Assembly (NCBI RefSeq): GCF_024435355.1
Contig: NZ_JAMJWG010000013.1
Span: 1-64,000 of the forward strand
Length of the DNA: 64,000 nt
DNA from: Streptomyces odontomachi
GTDB taxonomy: Bacteria; Actinomycetota; Actinomycetes; Streptomycetales; Streptomycetaceae
Direction of reading: 5' to 3'
The notes under the pieces were generated by a model. It saw only the letters and a list, made by a program, of their open reading frames with translations. It did not search any database and had not been told where the DNA came from. This document shows positions 16,841 to 26,234 of this stretch, one piece after another (within the stretch, counting starts at the first letter, position 1; each line of letters opens with the position of its first letter). The translations under genes and the position numbers were made by a program.

Positions 16841-18823
16841 GTGACCGACAGGGAAGCCCCGCGCCGTCGCGTACCCCCGCCCGCCCGGGCGGCCGGTCAG
16901 GCGGGCCGGGACGGCCGCCGTGCAGGCGCCGGCCCGGGCGCCCGCCCCACGCGCCGGCCGCGACCCGCCGGCAGCGGAGCCCGCCCGGGTGGCCGCACCA
17001 TCCGGCTGGGCAGCCCCCGGCCCCGGCTGCGCATGGTGAGCCTCGGCCTGACGCTGATCATGCTGGCGTTCGTCGGGCGGCTCTTCCAGGTGCAGGGCCT
17101 CGACGCCAGCGCCTACGCGGCCAAGGCCGCCGAGAACCGCTACACCAGCCAGCCGCTGACGGCGGAGCGCGGCGGCATCACGGACCGCAGCGGCGTCGAC
17201 CTCGCCATCAGCGTGGACGCCTACGACATCACCGCCGACCCGTCGATGTTCACCGCCGAGGCCACCAAGGTCCCCGGTGCGCCCCAGCAGGCGGCGGCGC
17301 TGCTCGGCCCGATCCTCGGCGAGTCCACGGCCACCCTGACGAAGAAGCTCAGCCTGCCCAGGACCCGTTACGTGCTGCTGGCGCGCCGCCAGACCCCGCA
17401 GGTCTGGAACCAGATCAAGGACCTCAAGAACGCCCTCGCCGACAAGGCGGCCAGCGACCCGAAGGCCGGCAACGTACTCGCCGGCGTCTTCCAGCAGCCC
17501 AGCAGCAAACGCGTCTACCCCAACAACGACCTGGCCGCCGGGATACTGGGCTGGGTCAACGCCGCGGGCAAGGGCGCCGGCGGTCTCGAACTGCAACTCG
17601 ACAAGCAGCTGGCCGGCCGGAACGGCAAGATCACCTACGCCCAGTCCGGCGGCCACCAGGTGCCCACCGCAGGCAGCAGCGTCACCCCCGCCGTGCCCGG
17701 TGCGCAGGTCGAGCTCACCATCGACCGCGACATCCAGTGGGCCGCCCAGCACGCCATCACCGAGCAGGTGAAGAAGTCGAAGGCCGACCGGGGCTACGTG
17801 ATAGTGCAGGACACCCGCACCGGTGAGGTGCTGGCCATGGCCAACTCCCCGGGGTTCGATCCGAACGACCTGGACAGCGCCAAGGACGCCCCCCTCGGCA
17901 ACGCCGCCCTCCAGGACGCCTACGAGCCCGGCTCCACCGCCAAGCTGATGTCCATGGCCGCCGTCCTGGAGGAGAACGCCGCCACCGCGCTCACCCATGT
18001 CACGGTGCCGAACCGGCTGCACCGCGGCGATCGGCTCTTCTCGGACGACATCGAGCACCCCACCTGGTACCTCACGCTCAACGGCGTGCTCGCCAAGTCC
18101 AGCAACATCGGCACCATCCTCGCCACCGGACAGCTGGGCAAGACCCAGGCCGAGGCGGACCGGGTGCTGTACTCGTACCTGCGCAAGTTCGGCATCGGAC
18201 GGCCCACCGGACTCGGCTTCCCCGGCGAGACGCAGGGCATCCTCGCGCCCCCCGACAAGTGGTCGCTCTCCCAGCAGTTCACCATCCCCTTCGGGCAGGG
18301 CGTCTCCGTCAACGCGCTCCAGGCCGCCTCCGTCTACTCGACCATCGCCAACGGCGGGGTACGCGTGGAGCCGACCCTGGTGCGCGGCACCAAGACCGCC
18401 GACGGCACCTTCACCCCCGCCGCCGCGCCCGCGAAGACCCGCGTGGTGAGCGAGAAGACCGCCAAGACGCTCGCACGGATGCTGGAGTCCGTCGTCGGCG
18501 ACGAGGAGGGCACCGGCACCCTCGCCCGCATCCCCGGCTACCGGGTCGCCGGCAAGACCGGTACCGCCGACCGCGTCGATCCGGAAACCGGCCGCTACCA
18601 CGGCTACACCTCGTCGTTCGCCGGCTTCGCCCCCGCTGACAAGCCGCGCGTCACCGTCTACTGCGTACTCCAGAACGCCACCAAGGGCAGTTACTACGGT
18701 GGACAGACCTGTGGACCGATCTTCAAACAGGTCATGGAGTTCGCACTGAAGACCCTCCAGGTGCCGCCCACCGGTGCAAAGCCGGACCGGCTGCCCGTCT
18801 CCTTCGACCCCGCCAGGGACTGA
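16841..18823 (+). CDS. ftsI: Septal peptidoglycan transpeptidase FtsI (PBP3)
   Basis: A class B penicillin-binding protein that cross-links septal peptidoglycan outside the membrane, partner of FtsW. A ~65-residue Arg/Pro-rich cytoplasmic leader precedes one membrane anchor, VSLGLTLIMLAFVGRLFQV. The dimerisation domain includes ERGGITDRSGVDLAISV. The transpeptidase motifs are all present: S365-T-A-K (YEPGSTAKL), S420-S-N and K572-T-G (AGKTGTADR). No PASTA domains are present. The GTG at 16841 has AGGTGA about 6 nt upstream and follows the ftsL stop by 4 nt, suggesting coupling. At 660 aa it is slightly long for the family because of the leader. Confidence 0.97.
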   Translation: MTDREAPRRRVPPPARAAGQAGRDGRRAGAGPGARPTRRPRPAGSGARPGGRTIRLGSPRPRLRMVSLGLTLIMLAFVGRLFQVQGLDASAYAAKAAENRYTSQPLTAERGGITDRSGVDLAISVDAYDITADPSMFTAEATKVPGAPQQAAALLGPILGESTATLTKKLSLPRTRYVLLARRQTPQVWNQIKDLKNALADKAASDPKAGNVLAGVFQQPSSKRVYPNNDLAAGILGWVNAAGKGAGGLELQLDKQLAGRNGKITYAQSGGHQVPTAGSSVTPAVPGAQVELTIDRDIQWAAQHAITEQVKKSKADRGYVIVQDTRTGEVLAMANSPGFDPNDLDSAKDAPLGNAALQDAYEPGSTAKLMSMAAVLEENAATALTHVTVPNRLHRGDRLFSDDIEHPTWYLTLNGVLAKSSNIGTILATGQLGKTQAEADRVLYSYLRKFGIGRPTGLGFPGETQGILAPPDKWSLSQQFTIPFGQGVSVNALQAASVYSTIANGGVRVEPTLVRGTKTADGTFTPAAAPAKTRVVSEKTAKTLARMLESVVGDEEGTGTLARIPGYRVAGKTGTADRVDPETGRYHGYTSSFAGFAPADKPRVTVYCVLQNATKGSYYGGQTCGPIFKQVMEFALKTLQVPPTGAKPDRLPVSFDPARD

Positions 18824-18888
18824 CGCGCTCCACCGGTCCCCGGCCGGACTGCACCAGATCCGGGACTGCACAGAACCAGGAACCGCCC

Positions 18889-20676
18889 GTGACAACGATC
18901 ACTCCCAACCCAGGGAACGCCCCCGAACCACAACCCACGCCCGACCCCGCCGCCCCCGTGACAACGCCAGGTCCCACCGCTACGGACGCCCCGGGCACCG
19001 CCCCCGTGGGCCCCGCCGAACCGGACGCGCAGCGACCCGATCACGCTGCGCAACGGCCCGGCGCTTTTGACTCACGGACCGTGGTGACCGGTACGCTCAC
19101 CGCCGTGCGAAAGGCTGATCACACCCTCTCTTCCCAGGCCGTGCCCGGGACGCCGCGACCCGAGCAGGTCGGGGCCACTCCCCTCACGTCGCTGGCCGAC
19201 CAGGTCGGGGTGCGCAGCACCGCCGCCCCGGCCGCCGGCTACCACGGCATCATGGTGACCGGCATCACCCATGACTCGCGCGCCGTGCGCCCAGGCGACC
19301 TGTACGCCGCGCTACCCGGCGCCCGGCTGCACGGCGCCGACTTCGCAGCGCAGGCCGCCGACCTCGGCGCCGTCGCCGTCCTCACCGACCCGGCGGGCAC
19401 CGAGCGCGCCATGGCCACCGGGCTGCCCGTGCTCACCGTCGGCGATCCGCGCGGCCGGATGGGCGAGCTGGCCGCGACGGTCTACGGGCATCCCGGCCGC
19501 GATCTGCTCCAGATCGGCATCACCGGCACCTCGGGCAAGACCACCACGGCCTACCTGGTGCAGGGCGGCCTGACCGCGACCGGCTCGCTCGCCGGTCTGA
19601 TCGGCACCGTGGAGACCCGCATCGGGGAGCAGCGCATCAAGTCCGAGCGCACCACCCCGGAGGCCACCGACCTCCAGGCGCTCTTCGCCGTGATGCGCGA
19701 GCGCGGCGTCGGCTCCGTGGCCATGGAGGTCTCCAGCCATGCGCTGGTCCTCGGCCGGGTCGACGCCTGCGTCTTCGACGTCGCCGTCTTCACCAACCTC
19801 AGCCCGGAGCACATGGAGTTCCACTCCGGCATGGAGGACTACTTCCGGGCCAAGGCGCAGCTGTTCACCAAGCTGCGTTCCAGGGCCGGCGTGGTCAACC
19901 TGGACGACGAGTACGGCCGCCGGCTGGTCCACGAGTCCGAGGTGCCCGTCACGACCTACTCGGCCGAAGGCCACCCCGACGCCGACTGGCGGGCCGCCGA
20001 CGTGCAGGTGGGGCCGCTGGAGTCGACCTTCACGGTGATCAGTCCGGACGGGCGGCGCATCGCCGCGCGATCACCGCTGGCGGGCACCTTCAACGTCGCC
20101 AACGCGCTGGCGGCCATCGTCGCCCTCTCGGTCGCCGGGATCGACCCGCAGACCGCCGCCGACGGGGTCGCCGGCGTCCCGGGGGTGCCCGGCCGCCTGG
20201 AGCGCGTCGACGCCGGTCAGGAGTACCTCGCCGTGGTCGACTACGCCCACAAGACCGACGCCGTCGAATCGGTGCTGCGTGCGCTGCGCAAGGTCACCGA
20301 GGGCAAGTTGCACATCGTGCTCGGCTGCGGCGGCGAGCGCGACCAGACCAAACGCGGCCCCATGGGAGCCACCGCGGCCCGGCTCGCCGACGAGGCCGTC
20401 CTCACCTCCGACAACCCGCGTGGGGAGGACCCGCTCGCGATCCTGGCCGCCATGCTCGCCGGCGCCGCGCAGGTCCCGGCCCACGAGCGCGGCGAGGTCG
20501 CGGTCTTCGAGGACCGGGCGGCCGCCATCGCCGCCGCCGTGGCCCACGCGGGCCCCGGCGACACCGTGCTGATCGCGGGCAAGGGGCACGAGCAGGGGCA
20601 GGACATCGCCGGGGTGATCCGGCCCTTCGACGACCGCCAAGTGCTCCGCGAAGCCATTCAGCAGACCCAGGGATGA
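18889..20676 (+). CDS. murE: UDP-MurNAc-L-Ala-D-Glu:diaminopimelate ligase MurE
   Basis: MurE adds the third residue of the stem peptide; in Streptomyces this is expected to be LL-diaminopimelate. Domains in order: a ~90-residue Pro/Thr-rich extension, the UDP-binding domain (VTGITHDSRAVRPGDLYAAL), the ATP-binding domain with GITGTSGKTTTAYL, and the C-terminal domain with the DAP-recognition DNPRGEDP. LIAGKGHEQGQ closes the family pattern. The GTG at 18889 gives an MTTITP start, the form I expect in Streptomyces MurE, so the extension is probably real. The murF GTG begins 4 nt after the stop codon. Confidence 0.96.
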   Translation: MTTITPNPGNAPEPQPTPDPAAPVTTPGPTATDAPGTAPVGPAEPDAQRPDHAAQRPGAFDSRTVVTGTLTAVRKADHTLSSQAVPGTPRPEQVGATPLTSLADQVGVRSTAAPAAGYHGIMVTGITHDSRAVRPGDLYAALPGARLHGADFAAQAADLGAVAVLTDPAGTERAMATGLPVLTVGDPRGRMGELAATVYGHPGRDLLQIGITGTSGKTTTAYLVQGGLTATGSLAGLIGTVETRIGEQRIKSERTTPEATDLQALFAVMRERGVGSVAMEVSSHALVLGRVDACVFDVAVFTNLSPEHMEFHSGMEDYFRAKAQLFTKLRSRAGVVNLDDEYGRRLVHESEVPVTTYSAEGHPDADWRAADVQVGPLESTFTVISPDGRRIAARSPLAGTFNVANALAAIVALSVAGIDPQTAADGVAGVPGVPGRLERVDAGQEYLAVVDYAHKTDAVESVLRALRKVTEGKLHIVLGCGGERDQTKRGPMGATAARLADEAVLTSDNPRGEDPLAILAAMLAGAAQVPAHERGEVAVFEDRAAAIAAAVAHAGPGDTVLIAGKGHEQGQDIAGVIRPFDDRQVLREAIQQTQG

Positions 20677-20680
20677 ATTT

Positions 20681-22144
20681 GTGATCGCCCTCTCCCTCGC
20701 CGAGATCGCCACCATCGTCGGCGGGCAGACCCATGACATACCGGACCCCAGTGCCCTCGTCACCGGATCCGTCGTCCATGACTCCCGCGCCGTGCAGCAG
20801 GGCAGCCTGTTCGTCGCCTTCGCCGGCGAGCGCGTCGACGGGCACGACTACGCCGCCGGGGCCGTCGCGGCGGGCGCCGTCGCCGTGCTCGCCGCCCGGC
20901 CCGTCGGCGTGCCCGCCATCGTCGTGGACGACGTCCAGACCGCGCTCGGGGCCCTCGCCCGCACCGTCGTCGAACGACTGGGCGCCACCGTGGTGGCGCT
21001 CACCGGGTCCGCCGGCAAGACCAGCACCAAGGACCTCATCGCCCAGGTGCTCTCCAGCAAGGCCCCCACCGTGTGGACGCCCGGCTCCCTCAACAACGAG
21101 ATCGGGCTGCCCCTCACCGCGCTGACCGCCACCGGCGACACCCGGTTCCTCGTCCTGGAGATGGGCGCCCGCGGCATCGGCCACATCCGCTACCTCACCA
21201 GCCTCACCCCGCCCCGCATCGGCCTGGTCCTGAACGTCGGCAGCGCCCACATCGGCGAGTTCGGCGGCAAGGAGCAGATCGCCCAGGCCAAGGGGGAGAT
21301 GGTCGAGGCGCTGCCCGCCGCCGACGCGGGTGGCATCGCCGTCCTCAATGCGGACGATCCCCTCGTACGCGCCATGTCCGCCCGCACCACCGCACGCGTC
21401 GTCTTCTTCGGAGAGTCGAACGAAGCCGGCGAAGCCGACGTACGTGCCGAGAACGTCCGTCTCACCGACACCGGACAGCCCGCCTTCCGCCTTCACACAC
21501 CCTCCGGGTGCAGCGACGTGACCTTGCGCCTGTACGGTGAGCATCACGTGTCGAACGCGCTTGCCGCGGCCGCCGTCGCCCATGAGTTGGGCCTGTCCGC
21601 ATCCGAGATCGCCCAGGCGCTCTCCGCGGCCGGCACCCTCTCCCGTTGGCGGATGGAGGTCACCGAGCGCCCGGACGGCGTGACGGTGGTCAACGACGCC
21701 TACAACGCGAACCCCGAGTCCATGCGGGCCGCCTTGCGCGCGCTCGCGGCGATGGGCGAGGCCCGGCGGGCGAAGGGGGGACGAACGTGGGCGGTGCTCG
21801 GTGCGATGGCCGAGCTCGGGGACGAAGCTCTCGCCGAGCACGACGCGGTCGGACGGCTCGCCGTCCGGCTCAACGTGAGCAGGCTCGTGGCGGTCGGGGA
21901 GCGGGAAGCGGCCTGGCTGCGGGCGGGCGCCTACAACGAGGGTTCGTGGGGTGAGGAGTCGGTGCACGTGTCCGACGCACGGGCGGCGGTCGACCTGTTG
22001 CGCAGTGAGTTGCGCCCGGGGGATGTCGTGCTTGTGAAGGCATCAAGGTCGGTGGGTCTCGAGCGGGTGGCCACCGCCCTGCTGGAGGCGGACGGCGGAT
22101 CGGGCCGGGCGGGCCTGGGCGAGGGCGAGGTCGTCGCCGGATGA
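20681..22144 (+). CDS. murF: UDP-MurNAc-tripeptide:D-Ala-D-Ala ligase MurF
   Basis: MurF adds D-Ala-D-Ala to complete the pentapeptide precursor in the cytoplasm. It shows the Mur ligase layout: an N-terminal substrate domain (VHDSRAVQQGSLFVA), the central ATP site ALTGSAGKTSTKD, LEMGARGIGHI in the MurF-typical position, and the C-terminal VVNDAYNANPESM signature. The GTG at 20681 starts 4 nt after murE, and its stop codon overlaps the mraY ATG, indicating translational coupling through the cluster. The length of 487 aa is normal. Confidence 0.97.
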   Translation: MIALSLAEIATIVGGQTHDIPDPSALVTGSVVHDSRAVQQGSLFVAFAGERVDGHDYAAGAVAAGAVAVLAARPVGVPAIVVDDVQTALGALARTVVERLGATVVALTGSAGKTSTKDLIAQVLSSKAPTVWTPGSLNNEIGLPLTALTATGDTRFLVLEMGARGIGHIRYLTSLTPPRIGLVLNVGSAHIGEFGGKEQIAQAKGEMVEALPAADAGGIAVLNADDPLVRAMSARTTARVVFFGESNEAGEADVRAENVRLTDTGQPAFRLHTPSGCSDVTLRLYGEHHVSNALAAAAVAHELGLSASEIAQALSAAGTLSRWRMEVTERPDGVTVVNDAYNANPESMRAALRALAAMGEARRAKGGRTWAVLGAMAELGDEALAEHDAVGRLAVRLNVSRLVAVGEREAAWLRAGAYNEGSWGEESVHVSDARAAVDLLRSELRPGDVVLVKASRSVGLERVATALLEADGGSGRAGLGEGEVVAG

Positions 22145-23214
22145 TGAACCAGATCCTGTTCTCGGGAGTCATCGGCCTGTTCCTGACTCTCGTGGGCACG
22201 CCTCTGCTGATCAAGCTGCTGGCCAGCAAGGGCTACGGCCAGTACATCCGCGACGACGGGCCGCGCGAGCACCACGCCAAGCGCGGCACGCCGACCATGG
22301 GTGGCATCGCGTTCATCCTGGCGACGATCATCGCCTACTTCCTCAGCAAGGTGATCACCGGCAAGCCGGTCACCTTCTCCGGCCTGCTGGTGCTCGGCCT
22401 GATGGCCGGCATGGGCCTGGTCGGCTTCCTGGACGACTACATCAAGATCGTCAAGCGTCGTTCGCTCGGGCTGCGCGCCAAGGCGAAGATGGCCGGCCAG
22501 CTGATCGTCGGCATCGCCTACGCCGTGCTGGGGCTGATGTTCGCGGACGTCCGCGGCCAGACCCCCGCCTCCACCAAGATCTCCTTCACGGAGGACATCG
22601 GGTGGAGCATCGGCCCGGTGCTGTTCGTCGTCTGGGCGCTGTTCATGATCCTCGCCATGTCGAACGGCGTGAACCTGACCGACGGCCTCGACGGCCTGGC
22701 CACCGGCGCCTCGGTGATGGTCTTCGGCGCCTACACGTTCATCGGGGTCTGGCAGTTCCAGGAGTCCTGCGCCAACGCGCAGACCCTCACCAACCCGCAC
22801 GCGTGTTTCGAGGTGCGCGATCCGCTGGACCTCGCGGTGGTCGCCTCCGCGCTGATGGGCGCCTGCTTCGGCTTCCTGTGGTGGAACACCTCGCCCGCCA
22901 AGATCTTCATGGGTGACACCGGCTCCCTCGCGCTCGGCGGCGCGCTCGCCGGCCTCGCCATCTGCTCCCGCACGGAACTGCTGCTCGCCCTGCTCGGCGG
23001 CCTCTTCGTCCTGATCACCATGTCCGTGGTCATCCAGGTCGGCTCGTTCCGGCTCACCGGGCGGCGGGTCTTCCGGATGGCGCCGCTCCAGCACCACTTC
23101 GAACTCAAAGGCTGGTCCGAGGTCCTGGTCGTGGTCCGTTTCTGGATCATCCAGGGCATGTGCGTGATCGTCGGGCTCGGCCTCTTCTACGCCGGATGGG
23201 CAGCCAAGAAATGA
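22141..23214 (+). CDS. mraY: Phospho-MurNAc-pentapeptide transferase MraY
   Basis: An integral membrane enzyme that transfers phospho-MurNAc-pentapeptide to undecaprenyl phosphate to form lipid I. The 357-aa protein has about ten hydrophobic helices. The family signatures are EHHAKRGTPTMGG (cytoplasmic loop 1), GFLDDYIKI with the catalytic DD pair, NLTDGLDGLA, FMGDTGSLALGG and APLQHHFELKGW. The ATG at 22141 overlaps the murF stop by four bases; another in-frame ATG follows at 22144. The stop codon overlaps the murD start, also ATGA. No anomaly was seen. Confidence 0.97.
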   Translation: MMNQILFSGVIGLFLTLVGTPLLIKLLASKGYGQYIRDDGPREHHAKRGTPTMGGIAFILATIIAYFLSKVITGKPVTFSGLLVLGLMAGMGLVGFLDDYIKIVKRRSLGLRAKAKMAGQLIVGIAYAVLGLMFADVRGQTPASTKISFTEDIGWSIGPVLFVVWALFMILAMSNGVNLTDGLDGLATGASVMVFGAYTFIGVWQFQESCANAQTLTNPHACFEVRDPLDLAVVASALMGACFGFLWWNTSPAKIFMGDTGSLALGGALAGLAICSRTELLLALLGGLFVLITMSVVIQVGSFRLTGRRVFRMAPLQHHFELKGWSEVLVVVRFWIIQGMCVIVGLGLFYAGWAAKK

Positions 23215-24623
23215 CCGACTGGCAGGGTAGGCGCGTCACCGTCGCCGGACTCGGCGTCTCCGGTATCCCGGCGGCCAAGGTGCTCCACGCGCGCGGCGCG
23301 ATCGTCACGGTCGTCAATGACGGCGACGACGCACGCGCGCGCGAGCAGGCCGCCGAACTGGAGGCGCTCGGCGTCACCGTCCGCCTCGGTGACGGCGCCA
23401 CCCTGCCCGAGGGCACCGAACTCGTCGTCACGACGCCCGGCTGGAACCCCGGCAAGCCGCTGTTCACGGCGGCACGCAAGGCCGGTCTGGAGATCTGGGG
23501 CGACGTGGAGCTGGCCTGGCGGCTGCGGGGCCCCGACTCGGCACCCTGGCTCGCGATCACGGGCACCAACGGCAAGACCACGACCACCCGGATGCTCGCC
23601 GCCATCCTGACGGCGGCGGGCCTGCGCACGGCCGCCGTCGGCAACATCGGCATCTCGCTCCTCGACGCGGTGCTGGGCGAGGAGCAGTACGACGTCCTGG
23701 CCGTGGAGCTGTCCAGCTACCAGCTGCACTGGGCGCCCTCCCTGCGGGCGCACTCCGCCACGGTGCTGAACCTCGCCCCCGACCACCTGGACTGGCACGG
23801 CTCCATGGAGGCCTACGTGGCCGACAAGGGCCGCATCTACCAGGGCAACAAGGTCGCCTGCGTCTACAACGTCGCCGACAAGGCCACCGAGGACCTGGTG
23901 CGCGCCGCCGACGTCGAGGAGGGCTGCCGCGCCATCGGATTCACCCTGGGCGCCCCCGCACCCTCCCAACTCGGCGTGGTGGACGGCGTCCTCGTCGACC
24001 GCGCCTTCGTCCCCGACCGGCAGCACCGGGCCCAGGAGCTCGCCGAGGTCGCCGACGTCCGCCCGCCCGCCCCGCACAACATCGCCAACGCCCTGGCGGC
24101 AGCGGCCCTGGCACGCGCCTACGGCGTGCCGGCCAGCGCCGTTCGGGACGGCCTGCGGGCGTTCAACCCCGACGCACACCGCATGCAGCACATCGCCGAC
24201 GTCGACCGCGTCGCCTACGTCGACGACTCCAAGGCCACCAACACCCACGCCACCGAGGCATCCTTGGCGACCTACGAATCGGTGGTCTGGATCGCCGGTG
24301 GACTCGCCAAGGGCGCCGCCTTCGACGAACTCGTCGCCGGGGCGGCCCGCAGGCTGCGGGGCGTGGTGCTGATGGGTGCCGATCGCGCCCTGATCCGCGA
24401 AGCGCTTGCGCGACACGCGCCCGAAGTCCCGGTCGTCGACCTCGACCGGACCGACACTGGGGCGATGGCGGTGGCGGTCCGGGAAGCGGCACGGCTCGCC
24501 GCGCCGGGAGACACCGTGCTCCTCGCGCCGGCCTGCGCCTCCATGGATATGTTCACCAACTACAACGTGCGCGGAGACATGTTCGCGGAGGCGGTCCGCA
24601 CGCTCCCCGCACAGGGCGCCTGA
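23211..24623 (+). CDS. murD: UDP-MurNAc-L-alanine:D-glutamate ligase MurD
   Basis: MurD adds D-Glu to UDP-MurNAc-L-Ala in the cytoplasm. The N-terminal Rossmann-like domain begins VTVAGLGVSGIPAAKVL. The ATP site is AITGTNGKTTTTRML. AVELSSYQLHW, LNLAPDHLDWHG and YVDDSKATNTHAT are family blocks, and the protein ends near LLAPACASMDMFTNY. The ATG at 23211 overlaps the mraY stop (ATGA) and yields MTDWQGRRV; longer in-frame starts inside mraY are less likely. About 145 bp separate it from ftsW, the first sizeable gap since ftsI. Confidence 0.97.
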   Translation: MTDWQGRRVTVAGLGVSGIPAAKVLHARGAIVTVVNDGDDARAREQAAELEALGVTVRLGDGATLPEGTELVVTTPGWNPGKPLFTAARKAGLEIWGDVELAWRLRGPDSAPWLAITGTNGKTTTTRMLAAILTAAGLRTAAVGNIGISLLDAVLGEEQYDVLAVELSSYQLHWAPSLRAHSATVLNLAPDHLDWHGSMEAYVADKGRIYQGNKVACVYNVADKATEDLVRAADVEEGCRAIGFTLGAPAPSQLGVVDGVLVDRAFVPDRQHRAQELAEVADVRPPAPHNIANALAAAALARAYGVPASAVRDGLRAFNPDAHRMQHIADVDRVAYVDDSKATNTHATEASLATYESVVWIAGGLAKGAAFDELVAGAARRLRGVVLMGADRALIREALARHAPEVPVVDLDRTDTGAMAVAVREAARLAAPGDTVLLAPACASMDMFTNYNVRGDMFAEAVRTLPAQGA

Positions 24624-24767
24624 CGGCACCGGTCGGCCGGATCACGGCCCGCGCCGGAACGCCGTGGTCCGTGGGGCGCCGGATGCTCTTTGGGAGGGAC
24701 GCCTTGGCTCGGTTGGGGCTCGCAGCTCGTCGGGGGCCGCTCGGCACCGCGTACCACCGGAGGGTCC

Positions 24768-26228
24768 GTGCCCGGTAGGGGTGAGCGGATGCCGGAGCGC
24801 CGCGTCGGACGACCACCCGCCCCCCGGCGCGCCCCTGCGCCGCGGCCGGTGCCCCGTTGGGTGCCGCTCGGGGGGCTCGTGGGGCGCGTGCGGCGGGCGT
24901 GGGACCGGCCGCTGACGGCTTATTATGTGATCCTCGGCAGCTCGTTGCTGATCACCGTGCTCGGTCTGGTGATGGTCTACTCGGCTTCCGTGATCCGGGC
25001 GTTGCAGCTGTCGCTGCCCGCCGCGTACTTCTTCCGCAAGCAGTTCGTCGCGGCCCTGATCGGCGGAGGTCTGATGTTCGCCGCCGCCCGGATGCCGGTA
25101 CGGCTGCACCGCGCCCTGGCCTATCCGCTGCTGGTCGGATCCGTCTTCCTGATGGTGCTGGTGCAGGTGCCCGGGATAGGGATCGCGGTGAACGGCAACC
25201 AGAACTGGATCTCGTTCGGCGGCCCCTTCCAGCTCCAACCCAGCGAGTTCGGCAAGCTGGCCCTGGTGCTCTGGGGCGCCGATCTGCTGGCGCGCAAGCA
25301 GGACAAGCGGCTGCTGGCGCAGTGGAAGCACATGCTGGTCCCACTGGTGCCGGCCACTTTCCTGCTGCTCGGACTGATCATGCTGGGCGGCGACATGGGC
25401 ACGTCGATCATCCTCGGCGCCATCCTGTTCGGCCTGCTGTGGCTGGCCGGGGCGCCCACCCGGCTGTTCGCCGGGGTGCTCGCCGGCGCCTCGCTGATCG
25501 GCCTGCTGCTGATCGCCACCAGCCCCAACCGGATGGCCAGGCTCGGCTGCCTGGGCGCCACGGTGCCGGGCCCGGACGATCAGTGCTGGCAGGCGGTGCA
25601 CGGCATCTACGCGCTCGCTTCCGGCGGCCTGTTCGGCTCCGGGCTCGGCGCGAGCGTGGAGAAGTGGGGCCAACTCCCCGAAGCCCACACCGACTTCATC
25701 TTCGCCGTCACCGGCGAGGAACTCGGCCTGGCGGGGACGCTGTCCGTGCTCGCACTGTTCACGCTGCTCGGCTACGCGGGCATCCGGGTGGCCGGGCGCA
25801 CGGAGCAGCCGTTCGTGAGGTATGCCGCGGGAGGCGTCACCACCTGGATCACGGCCCAGGCCGTCATCAACGTCGGTGCGGTCCTCGGTCTGCTGCCGAT
25901 CGCGGGGGTGCCGCTGCCGCTGTTCTCCTACGGTGGCTCCGCGCTGCTGCCGACCATGTTCGCCATCGGGTTGTTGATCGCCTTTGCCCGCGACGACCCG
26001 GCGGCGCGGATGGCCCTTGCGAGCCGCCAGAAGGCCGCCAAGCGTTCCGCGTCCTCGAAGGGCCCGGGAGATGCCCCCAGGGGGACCGTCTCGGGCAGGC
26101 CCATCTTTGGTAGAAAGTGGGCGGCACGAGGCGCCGCCTCCGACCGGGTGGACCGGACGGAGCAGGAGCCTCGTAGATGGCACACGATGCGACGGCGCGC
26201 AGCGGCGCGCTCGTCCGGAGAGCGGTGA
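24768..26228 (+). CDS. ftsW: Septal peptidoglycan glycosyltransferase FtsW (SEDS)
   Basis: FtsW polymerises lipid II at the septum together with FtsI. After a ~45-residue Arg/Pro-rich leader come about ten membrane helices, starting at YYVILGSSLLITVLGLVMVY. Family motifs include VNGNQNWISFGGPFQLQPSEF, LGGDMGTSIIL, LPEAHTDFIFAVTGEELG and PLPLFSYGGSAL. A cytoplasmic Lys/Arg-rich tail of ~75 residues ends in RRRAAARSSGER. The GTG at 24768 has GGAGGG 3 nt upstream; the ATG at 24789 has AGGGGTGA at better spacing and is a real alternative. The murG GTG lies 6 nt beyond the stop codon. Confidence 0.96.
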   Translation: MPGRGERMPERRVGRPPAPRRAPAPRPVPRWVPLGGLVGRVRRAWDRPLTAYYVILGSSLLITVLGLVMVYSASVIRALQLSLPAAYFFRKQFVAALIGGGLMFAAARMPVRLHRALAYPLLVGSVFLMVLVQVPGIGIAVNGNQNWISFGGPFQLQPSEFGKLALVLWGADLLARKQDKRLLAQWKHMLVPLVPATFLLLGLIMLGGDMGTSIILGAILFGLLWLAGAPTRLFAGVLAGASLIGLLLIATSPNRMARLGCLGATVPGPDDQCWQAVHGIYALASGGLFGSGLGASVEKWGQLPEAHTDFIFAVTGEELGLAGTLSVLALFTLLGYAGIRVAGRTEQPFVRYAAGGVTTWITAQAVINVGAVLGLLPIAGVPLPLFSYGGSALLPTMFAIGLLIAFARDDPAARMALASRQKAAKRSASSKGPGDAPRGTVSGRPIFGRKWAARGAASDRVDRTEQEPRRWHTMRRRAAARSSGER

Positions 26229-26234
26229 ATTTCG

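Noticed and set aside
16631..18895. A 754-codon minus-strand frame opposite ftsI
   Set aside because: Antisense shadow of a clear transpeptidase gene; composition is artefactual and no ribosome binding site is present.
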